Shown here piece after piece: positions 1 through 6,004 of a stretch of 8,189 bases of DNA (position 1 is the first letter of the stretch; each line of letters starts with the position of its first letter). A program made the translations under genes and the position numbers. The notes under the pieces are model-generated. The model worked only from the letters and a program-made list of their open reading frames with translations. It did not search any database and was not told the DNA's origin. The DNA is from Phycisphaeraceae bacterium (GTDB lineage: Bacteria; Planctomycetota; Phycisphaerae; Phycisphaerales; Phycisphaeraceae), in the NCBI GenBank assembly GCA_029260695.1, contig JAJDCT010000055.1, forward strand, positions 1 through 8,189, read 5' to 3'.

Positions 1-203
1 CATCGTTCGATCCGACCGACCTGGCAGACCTCTGCGGCGTCAGCCGGTTCGCGTTCGATGAATCAATCGACACCGTCACCGTCGACGACCTGCGTGACCA
101 GCCCCGCTGCGAGCGTTCCTGGAAGCGTGACGGCACAGCCAGACCGCGCAGCGATGGCGGAACCCTATCGGACCGTGACGCCGAGGCGCTGGGCCTGGGC
201 TGA
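1..203 (+). CDS. C-terminal fragment of an unrecognised protein
   Basis: The third forward frame is open from the left edge of the window to a TGA at 201-203 and encodes about 66 residues; the start lies outside the window. The fragment is acidic (it begins SFDPTDLADLCGVSRFAFDE) and becomes Arg/Asp-rich and hydrophilic towards the end (RDGTARPRSDGGTLSDRDAEALGLG). The third codon positions are mostly G or C, as in the genes downstream, which is why I prefer this frame over the overlapping frame beginning at 58. I recognise no domain. The disordered-looking tail suggests that the folded part lies upstream. It reads in the same direction as the next three genes, with an 86-base gap to the next start. 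Confidence 0.6.
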   Translation, partial: SFDPTDLADLCGVSRFAFDESIDTVTVDDLRDQPRCERSWKRDGTARPRSDGGTLSDRDAEALGLG

Positions 204-289
204 TCCGACCGCCTCAAAACCTACGGCACTTATTGGCCGATACCCTGTTAGCGGCGATGTACTCACCCGGCCGCAACAGGAACATCGCC

Positions 290-679
290 ATGCCCGTGAC
301 GATCTCACAACTCCGCCCCGAAGGCCTGCAGGTGGCTATCGATTTCGCAAAGACCACTGGCTGCACGCCGGAGCCCGATGCCATTGACCCCCAGGTCAGC
401 CTGCTGGCACTGGACGGCGAAGCCATCGTCGCGGCAGTCCTTGGCTCGCTAGGGGCTGGACGATCATGCAGATTAGATGTGTGTATAGGCAAGATCGACG
501 ACCCCGACCAACTGACCGGTGAGCTGGTCAATAAGGCCCTGATGAAGGTCCACGGTGCTGGCATACGACGCTGCCGGATCAATCACCACGGCCGCGAGGA
601 CCTCCCCGCTGACTGGCCCAGCGCTAACTGGACCGACCAGGGCGACACAGAGACCAGCGCAGACTCCGAAGCCGCCTGA
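290..679 (+). CDS. Small hypothetical protein, possibly GNAT-like fold
   Basis: This is a 129-residue soluble protein. I chose the ATG at 290 because an AGGA-type ribosome binding site (about 278-281, within ACAGGAAC) lies just upstream and because the 19 extra residues available from an ATG at 233 look non-coding. The sequence starts MPVTISQLRPEGLQVAIDFA and has a strand-like stretch around residues 37-50 (VSLLALDGEAIVAAVLG). It then has a strand plus helix of the form CRLDVCIG...LVNKALMKVHGAGIRRCRI at about residues 60-93. This alternation resembles the second half of a GNAT acetyltransferase. The acetyl-CoA pyrophosphate-binding motif (Q/R-x-x-G-x-G/A) is not visible, so catalytic activity is doubtful and the fold is only a guess. 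There is no signal peptide or membrane segment. It lies 125 bases upstream of the histidine kinase on the same strand and could be co-transcribed with it. Confidence 0.7.
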   Translation: MPVTISQLRPEGLQVAIDFAKTTGCTPEPDAIDPQVSLLALDGEAIVAAVLGSLGAGRSCRLDVCIGKIDDPDQLTGELVNKALMKVHGAGIRRCRINHHGREDLPADWPSANWTDQGDTETSADSEAA

Positions 680-708
680 CGCGACCGATAATCCTCGCCC
701 GCCCCTGT

Positions 709-724
709 GGTGCATGGATGCACC
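709..724. promoter_or_regulatory. Perfect 7+7 palindrome, possible operator
   Basis: The sequence GGTGCATGGATGCACC is an inverted repeat with 7-bp arms (709-715 and 718-724) and a 2-base spacer. It lies in the gap between the small hypothetical gene and the histidine kinase, about 80 bases before the preferred kinase start. A short, near-continuous palindrome of this size is typical of a binding site for a dimeric helix-turn-helix regulator. The arms are too short and the loop too small for a good terminator, and no T-tract follows directly. That it regulates the two-component genes is inference from position only. Confidence 0.35.
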
Positions 725-804
725 GTCTAAACCTCCCATCCGTGTTGTTTTTTCGCGACGTGGCGCTTAACCGCGACCCTCCGTCGTTCGATATCCATAG
801 CAGG

Positions 805-1638
805 ATGTCGCCCACAAACAACAACACAAACGAGCCCGCCCCCAACAAACCGGGGCCACACGCACCACCCGATCCCGCCGATCAGTTGGCGCACGAGTTG
901 GCAAACCTGCTCGACGGGTCGTTGAGGCACCTGGGGCTGGCGATCAACACACTCAAAGATTCTGAGCCCGCTGAAACCAACCCGCCTGCACCCGGCCGCA
1001 ACACCCACGGCCCAGCAGATGCGGACGCCATACTCACCCGGCTCCAGACGACCGACCGGGCGATGCGGCAGATGGCGTCACTGATTCATACCTGGATGAA
1101 AAGGGCGCCGAAGCCCAACGATCTGTTCGATCAGTCCCAGACGCTAAGCCAGATGCTCGATCAGACCATCCAGCTGCACGATCTCTCCGCTGCGCAACAG
1201 GGGATCGAGCTTAGTCTGACCCTCGGCCAAGACGCGGCGGATATCCCTGCCGGGCCGATCTTCCCCATCGTCGCCAACGCCTTGCGCAACAGCATCGAGG
1301 CGATCACCGACGCAGACCCTCAATCAATACCCGGCCCGCATTGGATTGATATCACCGTCGCGCTTGAGTCCGATCAAATACGCCTGACCGTCAGCGACAA
1401 CGGTCCCGGCCCGGACCCTTCTATTTACGATGGCGATGGGCTCGTGTGCCCTGGTATCACCACCAAGCCTCTCGGCCACGGCCTTGGCCTGACCCTCAGC
1501 CAACAGATCGCCTCAAGCCTGCAAGGCACCCTCAAGCTAACAGCCCGACCCCCCAGGGGCGCGCAACTCACGATGCGTTGCCCATTGACCAGCCTGACAC
1601 AGCACAGCCTGACAACCCACCCGGCCGACGCCACATAA
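805..1638 (+). CDS. Soluble NtrB-like sensor histidine kinase
   Basis: This is an autophosphorylating histidine kinase, predicted partner of the sigma-54 regulator that starts 13 bases after its stop. From the ATG at 805 it has 277 residues. A Pro/Asn-rich N-terminus of about 25 residues leads into an H-box of the form HELANLLDGSLRHLGLA with the phospho-acceptor at H30. A long Pro-rich insertion separates the two dimerisation helices. The ATP-binding domain shows an N-box (ANALRNSIEA, N162), a D-box (DNGPGPD, from D198) and a G2 box (GHGLGLTLS, about 224-232). There is no membrane segment and no PAS, GAF or other sensor domain, so the input must come through a partner or the short N-terminus. 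An in-frame ATG at 718 would add 29 residues, but that stretch contains a T-rich run, overlaps a palindrome and does not look coding. AGG directly touches the 805 ATG, too close for a normal ribosome binding site, so the start is not settled. Confidence 0.88.
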   Translation: MSPTNNNTNEPAPNKPGPHAPPDPADQLAHELANLLDGSLRHLGLAINTLKDSEPAETNPPAPGRNTHGPADADAILTRLQTTDRAMRQMASLIHTWMKRAPKPNDLFDQSQTLSQMLDQTIQLHDLSAAQQGIELSLTLGQDAADIPAGPIFPIVANALRNSIEAITDADPQSIPGPHWIDITVALESDQIRLTVSDNGPGPDPSIYDGDGLVCPGITTKPLGHGLGLTLSQQIASSLQGTLKLTARPPRGAQLTMRCPLTSLTQHSLTTHPADAT

Positions 1639-1651
1639 ACAGACAGCCGAT

Positions 1652-3118
1652 ATGCCAGAACAAACACGCATCCTCATCGTGGACGACGACCCGATAGTCG
1701 CAGACAGCCTCGCCGACTTCCTTGCACGGGAGGGCTATGTCACCGCCACCGCATGTGACGGCAAGGAAGCCCTGACCATGCTCGACGACGCCGACCACAA
1801 AGCAAGCGGCGGCTTCGGCATCCTAATCGCCGACATGAACATGCCACGATGCGACGGCATGGAACTGCTCAAGGGCGTCCGCAAGGATCACGAGTCCGTC
1901 GTCCCCATCGTCGTCACCGGCTTCGGCAAGATCGATTCGGCTGTCGAAGCCGTCAGGCTCGGCGCGGTCGACTACCTCACCAAGCCCGTTGTAGATGACG
2001 AGCTACGACTCGCGGTCAACAAAGCTGTCAACCAGCACACACTCGTCCACGAAAACAAGTCGCTGAAGACCCAGCTCAGTGAACGCTTCGGCATGGGCAA
2101 TCTGGTCGGGAACGACTACCAGATGCAGAAGGTCTACGACCTGGTCGAGACCGTCGCCGAGAGCAAGACCACCGTCCTGGTCTCCGGCGAGTCCGGCACC
2201 GGCAAGTCCATGGTCGGCCGGGCCATCCACACCATGAGCCCGCGCTCCGGCGGCCCGTTCGTCACCTTCGCATGCGGATCGATCCCCGAGACGCTCCTGG
2301 AAAGCGAGTTGTTCGGCCACGTCAAGGGTGCGTTCACCGGTGCAGATACCGACAAGGCCGGCAAGTGCTTCGCCGCCGATGGCGGGACGCTCTTCATCGA
2401 CGAGATCAACTCCGCTACCCCCGCACTGCAACTCAAACTCCTGCGCGTGCTCCAGGAAAAAGCCTTCGAACCGGTCGGCTCAACCGAAACGATCCATGTC
2501 GATGTGCGTTTCGTCCTGGCGACTAATCAACCGCTTGCCGAGATGGTCGAGTCGGGCCAGTTCCGTGAGGACCTCTACTACCGCATCAACGTCGTGAATA
2601 TCGCTATGCCCGCCCTGCGAGATCGCGGCGGGGATGTGCCCGTCCTGGCAGAACACTTCCTGGAAAAACACTGCAAAGAACTGGGCCGGCAACGTAAATT
2701 CGGCAGTGAGGTCATCGAAGCCCTGCGGCTGCACACCTGGCCCGGCAACGTCCGCGAATTGGAAAACGCCGTCGAGCGTGCCGTCGTCCTGAGCAAGTCC
2801 AACGAGATCACACTCACCGATCTGCCCGAGCAGATCATCGCCGCCATCAACCCCGCAGCCGCGGCCTTCGTTGCCTCGGCAAACGGTCAAAACCTCTCTG
2901 GCACAAGCCAGGCGATCATCCCCGCGCTCGCCGGCGGCTGGAACCCCATGCCCCTGACCACCGCGCTGCAGGAACCCGAACGCCAGATCATCCTCGCCGC
3001 ACTCGAAGCCAACGCCTGGAACCGCCAGGAAACCGCCCGCCAACTCGACGTCAACCGCAGCACCCTCTACAAAAAAATAAAACAGTACCACCTCGACGAA
3101 CCCGGCATGGCCGGGTAA
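1652..3118 (+). CDS. NtrC-family sigma-54-dependent response regulator
   Basis: This is a 488-residue transcription activator, close to the usual length for NtrC/AtoC/ZraR proteins, with all three domains complete. Residues 1-125 form the receiver: acidic pocket DDD 11-13, phospho-acceptor D61 (IADMNMP), switch T89 and K111 (LTKP). Residues about 149-385 form the AAA+ domain: Walker A GESGTGKS (179-186), the sigma-54-contacting loop GAFTGA (226-231), Walker B GGTLFIDEI (244-252), arginine-finger region FREDLYYRINV (304-314) and sensor II WPGNVREL (363-370). A Pro/Ala/Gly-rich linker (about 397-435) leads to a Fis-type helix-turn-helix (about 440-480, NRQETARQLDVNRSTLYKKI). It should hydrolyse ATP to open sigma-54 holoenzyme promoters when phosphorylated by the kinase just upstream. 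No Shine-Dalgarno sequence precedes its ATG, so it may rely on translation running on from the kinase. The regulated genes cannot be told from the window. Confidence 0.97.
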   Translation: MPEQTRILIVDDDPIVADSLADFLAREGYVTATACDGKEALTMLDDADHKASGGFGILIADMNMPRCDGMELLKGVRKDHESVVPIVVTGFGKIDSAVEAVRLGAVDYLTKPVVDDELRLAVNKAVNQHTLVHENKSLKTQLSERFGMGNLVGNDYQMQKVYDLVETVAESKTTVLVSGESGTGKSMVGRAIHTMSPRSGGPFVTFACGSIPETLLESELFGHVKGAFTGADTDKAGKCFAADGGTLFIDEINSATPALQLKLLRVLQEKAFEPVGSTETIHVDVRFVLATNQPLAEMVESGQFREDLYYRINVVNIAMPALRDRGGDVPVLAEHFLEKHCKELGRQRKFGSEVIEALRLHTWPGNVRELENAVERAVVLSKSNEITLTDLPEQIIAAINPAAAAFVASANGQNLSGTSQAIIPALAGGWNPMPLTTALQEPERQIILAALEANAWNRQETARQLDVNRSTLYKKIKQYHLDEPGMAG

Positions 3119-3133
3119 CAAGGTGGGGGATTT

Positions 3134-3311
3134 TCACCACAGAGATCGCAGAGGGCGCAGAGAAGGGCATGTGGACAGGATGACAGGATAGACGGGATCA
3201 GGCGCGAGACATTCGGCCAGCCGGTCTTATCCAGTGAATCCTGTCATCCTGTCAACATTCTTTGCCTTTCTCTTCGCCGTGCCTCTGCGTCCTCTGTGAT
3301 CTCTGTGGTGA
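3134..3311. repeat. Nested long inverted repeat (CACAGAG outer, ACAGGAT inner)
   Basis: This hairpin-forming element occupies nearly all of the 198-base gap between two convergent genes. The outer arms, 3134-3154 and 3291-3311, are complementary at 20 of 21 positions and have the core CACCACAGAGAT. The inner arms, 3171-3189 and 3238-3256, match at 18 of 19 and are built from the tandem unit GACAGGAT. A third, weaker pair of units (3191-3198 and 3229-3236) closes on a loop of about 30 bases. The right arm carries one extra purine-rich/CTCT module between outer and inner pairing (about 3262-3290). It contains no transposase, tRNA or plausible gene. Placed 15 bases after one stop codon and 5 bases from the other, it could act as a bidirectional transcription terminator, although it lacks a classical T-tract. 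Confidence 0.85.
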
Positions 3312-3316
3312 CTTTC

Positions 3317-3619
3317 TTAAATCTCGATCGCTCGCTGCGCCCACCGGGCGAGTTCGTCGTGGTTCTCTAAGACGCCGATCGGCACCTCGTAGTAATGCTT
3401 AAGCGTCTGCTTGTCGTTGGGTCGAAACGGCTCCATGCCGTGTTCGAGATACGCCGCACGGGTCACGTCATCGGTCTTGAAGTACAGCCGATCGTCGTGC
3501 ACGATCCCAAAGAACACATCCCCGCAATACAACCCCCACCCGCCGAACATCGATCGGCAGGTGATGCCGTCGAGGTGATGAAGCTGGTCGATCGCGAAGT
3601 TTTTGAAAGAGTTGTCCAT
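3317..3619 (-). CDS. TfoX N-terminal domain protein
   Basis: This is a 100-residue protein consisting of a TfoX N-terminal-type domain alone. The diagnostic part is RSMFGGWGLY (residues 22-31), followed by the strand pair VFFGIVHDDRLYFKTDD (35-51). It ends with Y-E-V-P...LARWAQRAIEI, the usual end of stand-alone members. The start at 3619 fits the family's length and N-terminus. A GTG at 3721 would add 34 residues unlike the family and would overlap the end of the upstream lipoprotein gene. In gamma-proteobacteria the two-domain TfoX (Sxy) activates competence genes. Stand-alone N-domain proteins are widespread and mostly uncharacterised, so a competence role here is not implied. The C-terminal TfoX domain is absent. 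It may be co-transcribed with the lipoprotein gene 31 bases upstream. Confidence 0.9.
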   Translation of the reverse strand: MDNSFKNFAIDQLHHLDGITCRSMFGGWGLYCGDVFFGIVHDDRLYFKTDDVTRAAYLEHGMEPFRPNDKQTLKHYYEVPIGVLENHDELARWAQRAIEI

Positions 3620-3650
3620 GTGAGATATCTGGCACCCGGATACTTCGCCT

Positions 3651-4193
3651 TCAATCTTGCACTGACAATTCAAAAAATCGTTCAAGGTGCCTCTTGATTT
3701 GATTCTCTTGACTAGGCGCACCGCTTCTCAATGGAGTTCTATTGTTTCCAATCCATGCAGTTACGGCGTGTACTTGTGTGGGATGCCATACATTGTCAAC
3801 ATGAATAAGTTGCATCTTGAACATTAAGCCGCCGCCCCGAATGTAATTGGTCCATTTGAGTCTTGTCGTTGCGGCATAGCGCCCGGAGTGATCCAGATAC
3901 ACTGCGGCAATTGAGGTGTCTGGTACGCCCAGCGCTGTGGATGGTAGCGCGACTGATTGGCCTGGTTCCTCCACTTCGTTAAATACATAGACAAATTCTT
4001 GCATCTTTCGGTATAGCTCGTCAGACAACTCGTCTATCCTGCGATCCTGTTCAGCAGTCGTAGTAATAGAGCCCTTCGGCCCAAGAGACTGATATGCGGC
4101 ATTAGCCGGGGGAGCTACATCCGGCGTCTGCTTCGGCGCACAACCAACTATCAGGCCCAGTAAGACGAGCGTTATCAAACTGCACCGCGACAT
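3651..4193 (-). CDS. Putative lipoprotein of unknown function
   Basis: From the ATG at 4193 this encodes 180 residues. The first 18 (MSRCSLITLVLLGLIVGC) form a signal peptide with a lipobox IVGC and lipidation at C18, so the mature protein should be membrane-anchored and face the periplasm. A Pro/Ala-rich linker (about 19-35) precedes a charged helix (TTAEQDRRIDELSDELYRKM, 45-64) and a mixed alpha/beta part with LKWTNYIRGGGLMFKMQLIHV (112-132) and several Trp. I do not recognise the family. The start is uncertain: an ATG at 4262 has a well-spaced AAAGGA (4269-4274 on the plus strand) and would add 23 residues, giving an unusually long pre-lipobox region. Base composition is clearly lower than in the neighbours: four 60-base lines counted by hand gave 42-50% GC, against 63% and 68% in regulator and murC lines. 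This may reflect transfer or fast evolution. Confidence 0.78.
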   Translation of the reverse strand: MSRCSLITLVLLGLIVGCAPKQTPDVAPPANAAYQSLGPKGSITTTAEQDRRIDELSDELYRKMQEFVYVFNEVEEPGQSVALPSTALGVPDTSIAAVYLDHSGRYAATTRLKWTNYIRGGGLMFKMQLIHVDNVWHPTQVHAVTAWIGNNRTPLRSGAPSQENQIKRHLERFFELSVQD

Positions 4194-4268
4194 AGTTAGG
4201 TCAGGGTTGTTCGACGAGTAGAGTCTTAGTCTCGGCATTGGTTTCGAGTCGGCGTGCCGCATCATGAG

Positions 4269-4274
4269 TCCTTT
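4269..4274 (-). promoter_or_regulatory. Shine-Dalgarno-like AAAGGA before upstream lipoprotein start
   Basis: On the minus strand AAAGGA lies six bases before the ATG at 4262 and three before the ATG at 4265, both in frame with the lipoprotein gene. It is one of the few good ribosome binding sites in the window and is the main argument for the longer lipoprotein start. The lipobox argument favours 4193. The rest of the 144-base gap between murC and the lipoprotein (4194-4337) shows no clear promoter or hairpin. Confidence 0.4.
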
Positions 4275-4337
4275 CCAATTTGATATGAGAAGGAAGGAGT
4301 ATCAGGAATCGCACTCTGAACTACTCATCCACGACCG

Positions 4338-5864
4338 TCACCCTCCCAAAAAATCCCGCGCCACCTCCCAGACATTCCCCGCGCCCATCGTCACGACCAG
4401 GTCGCCGGGGCGAGTGATCAACTCTAGCTGCTCGATGATGGCGGCGAAGGGGTAGAGGTGCATCGCTTGGACGTCTTTACCGCGTAAACGGTCGACCAGG
4501 TCGCCGGCGGTGACGGCGTGGCGTTCTTTTTCGGAGTCGCGCACGAAGTAGATGTGCGGGACGATCACGGTGTCGGCGCTGGAAAAACTCGCGGCGAACT
4601 CGTCCATGAAGAAGCGGGTTCGGCTGTGCTGATGGGGTTGGAAGACACAGATCAGGCGTTTGGGTTGGTAGTGGTGGCGCAGGGCGCGGAGGGTGGTGTC
4701 GACCTCGGTGGGGTGGTGGCCGTAGTCGTCGACGACGGTGATGACGTCGGCGGGATTGCTGCCGTCTGCTTTGGACCCGTCGGCGTGGCGGTAACCCATC
4801 AACTGCATCCGACGATCAAGCCCCTCGAAACTTTCGATGGCTTTGGCGATGTCGGGCCAGGTTGCGCCCAGGCGGTGCGCGGTGATGGCGGCGACGGCGG
4901 CGTTGTAGGCCATGTGTTCGCCGGGCATCGGGGGGGTCCAGTCCATGACTGCCTCATCGCCGTAGTGCAGACGGGCCTGGTCGCCCTTGATGCCCACACG
5001 CCAGTCGGCCTGATACGCAAAACCAATCGTCTCGACGGCGCAGTTCAATTCGGCGGTGATCGCCAGCCGGTGCGGCATCTCGTGGTTAATCAACAACGAC
5101 CCGCCCCCGGGAGTTTCGGCCCGGCCCTTCGCTTCGTTTAGGGCCGGCGTGGGAGGTGCAGTTGTGGAATCTGCGGATTCGGGGACTTGGTGTTTGCCGG
5201 GTAGTTTCTCGGCAAACACCTTGAACGACTCGACGATCTCGTCAAGCGATCCGTACATATCCAGGTGATCCGCCTCGACATTCAGGATCGCGGCGTGTGT
5301 CGGGTAGAAATTGTGGAACGACCGGTCGTACTCGCAGGCTTCGGCGACGAGGATGTCGCTCTCGCCGACCCGGACGCCGCCACCGATCTGTCGGCAGTTC
5401 GCCCCGACGATGAAGGACGGGTCCAGACCGGTCTGGATCAGGATGTGGCTGAGCATGGAGGTGGTGGTGGACTTGCCGTGGGTCCCGGCGATCGCGACCC
5501 CGGTCCGCCCGATCATCAATTCGCCCAGGAGTTCGGCGTATTTCTTGACCGCCACCCCCCGGCGGACCGCCTCGGCCAGCTCCGGGTGGTCGTCCTTGAT
5601 CGCCGCCGAGATCACCACCAGGTCGCAGTCATCCGGTAGGCTCTCGGCCGATTGCTCAAATGCGACCTCGATCGCGCTTTCACGCAGGGCCTCGACCGTG
5701 TTGGATGCCTTGAGATCCGATCCGGAGCACCGGGCCCCCAGATGCTGCGTCAGCCGGGCCAGCCCCGACATCCCGCAGCCGCCGATCCCCACAAAGTGGA
5801 CCCGACACCCGGCAAGGTCTGTAACACCGTTTCCAGTCTCGTCACGGATTGGCAATGTCATCAT
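4338..5864 (-). CDS. murC: UDP-N-acetylmuramate--L-alanine ligase
   Basis: This cytoplasmic Mur ligase joins L-alanine to UDP-N-acetylmuramic acid, using ATP, in the first peptide step of peptidoglycan synthesis. All family landmarks are present in its 508 residues: the N-terminal UDP-binding glycine motif GIGGCGM (26-32), the ATP loop GTHGKSTTT (127-135), EACEYD (175-180), and in the C-terminal domain DDYGHHPTEV (379-388) and FQPHQHSRT (408-416). Two adjacent ATGs (5864 and 5861) could serve as start. It is somewhat longer than typical MurC (roughly 460-490). Most of the excess is a Pro/Ala/Thr-rich loop at about residues 225-254, which includes PALNEAKGR and is encoded by a palindromic sequence. 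This loop joins a helix (SFKVFAEKLPG) to a strand (GGSLLINHE), so it is probably surface-exposed and tolerated. No other mur or dcw-cluster gene lies nearby in the window. The gene is divergent from the GH57 gene. Confidence 0.97.
   Translation of the reverse strand: MMTLPIRDETGNGVTDLAGCRVHFVGIGGCGMSGLARLTQHLGARCSGSDLKASNTVEALRESAIEVAFEQSAESLPDDCDLVVISAAIKDDHPELAEAVRRGVAVKKYAELLGELMIGRTGVAIAGTHGKSTTTSMLSHILIQTGLDPSFIVGANCRQIGGGVRVGESDILVAEACEYDRSFHNFYPTHAAILNVEADHLDMYGSLDEIVESFKVFAEKLPGKHQVPESADSTTAPPTPALNEAKGRAETPGGGSLLINHEMPHRLAITAELNCAVETIGFAYQADWRVGIKGDQARLHYGDEAVMDWTPPMPGEHMAYNAAVAAITAHRLGATWPDIAKAIESFEGLDRRMQLMGYRHADGSKADGSNPADVITVVDDYGHHPTEVDTTLRALRHHYQPKRLICVFQPHQHSRTRFFMDEFAASFSSADTVIVPHIYFVRDSEKERHAVTAGDLVDRLRGKDVQAMHLYPFAAIIEQLELITRPGDLVVTMGAGNVWEVARDFLGG
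5103..5192 (-). repeat. In-frame repeat-like insertion within murC
   Basis: This stretch encodes the extra MurC loop (about residues 225-254). Its centre is a hairpin-forming sequence: CCGGCCC at 5121-5127 and GGGCCGG at 5141-5147 pair perfectly around the 13-base loop TTCGCTTCGTTTA. Read on the minus strand, it gives PALNEAKGRAE. A compositionally odd, palindromic segment that stays in frame inside a conserved enzyme resembles coding palindromic elements known from other bacteria, such as the Rickettsia palindromic elements. From memory, ALNEAKGR-like peptides recur in unrelated planctomycete proteins. I cannot verify that here, and the element boundaries are approximate. Confidence 0.55.
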
Positions 5865-5885
5865 GCAGATTGTATCGGTGATATG

Positions 5886-5984
5886 AGGGTCTTGGGTCTA
5901 GGGCCTGGGGTCTGGCTAGAGTTGGGCCGCGCCAGATCAATATCTTTCCGACTAGACCCCGAAACCCAGACCCTAGACCCTACC
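5886..5984. repeat. GGGTCTAGGG-type inverted repeat in divergent promoter region
   Basis: This is an inverted repeat in the 140-base gap between murC and the GH57 gene, which are divergently transcribed. The best-paired arms are GGGTCTAGGGCCTGGG (5894-5909) and its complement at 5965-5980, with one mismatch that would be a G-U pair in RNA. Flanking GGTCT/AGACC units extend the similarity to about 5886-5922 and 5950-5984. The arms consist of short tandem GGGTCT/AGGGTCT units. The element has no coding capacity. Since both promoters must lie in this gap, it either overlaps them or leaves only the short flanks for them. Confidence 0.75.
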
Positions 5985-6004
5985 AATCCCTGTACCATAC
6001 CCTT

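Noticed and set aside
58..387. Plus-strand open frame overlapping the first two genes
   Set aside because: It crosses the stop of the upstream gene and the start of the next. It has a Pro/Thr/Arg-rich out-of-frame composition, and the other frames show better third-position GC.
761..776. Possible sigma-54 promoter (TGGCGC...) before the kinase
   Set aside because: The GG and GC elements are separated by 9 bases instead of the required 10, and the TTGC half is missing.
718..804. Upstream kinase start adding 29 residues
   Set aside because: The stretch includes a T-rich run, begins inside a 16-base palindrome and has no ribosome binding site. The added residues resemble no sensor domain. It is not fully excluded.
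2480..3121. Minus-strand open frame (213 codons) opposite the sigma-54 regulator
   Set aside because: It is a shadow of the AAA+ and HTH coding region, with a composition typical of antisense frames in GC-rich DNA.
3134..3311. CRISPR array or insertion sequence
   Set aside because: The repeated units are short, directly adjacent and arranged as inverted arms without regular spacers, and no transposase or cas gene is present.
3620..3721. GTG start extending the TfoX-like protein by 34 residues
   Set aside because: The extension overlaps the end of the lipoprotein gene, is unlike the family N-terminus, and the remaining protein is already complete from the ATG at 3619.
4518..5141. Plus-strand open frame (207 codons) opposite murC
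   Set aside because: It is a Val/Gly/Asp-rich antisense shadow of a conserved Mur ligase and has no recognisable domain.
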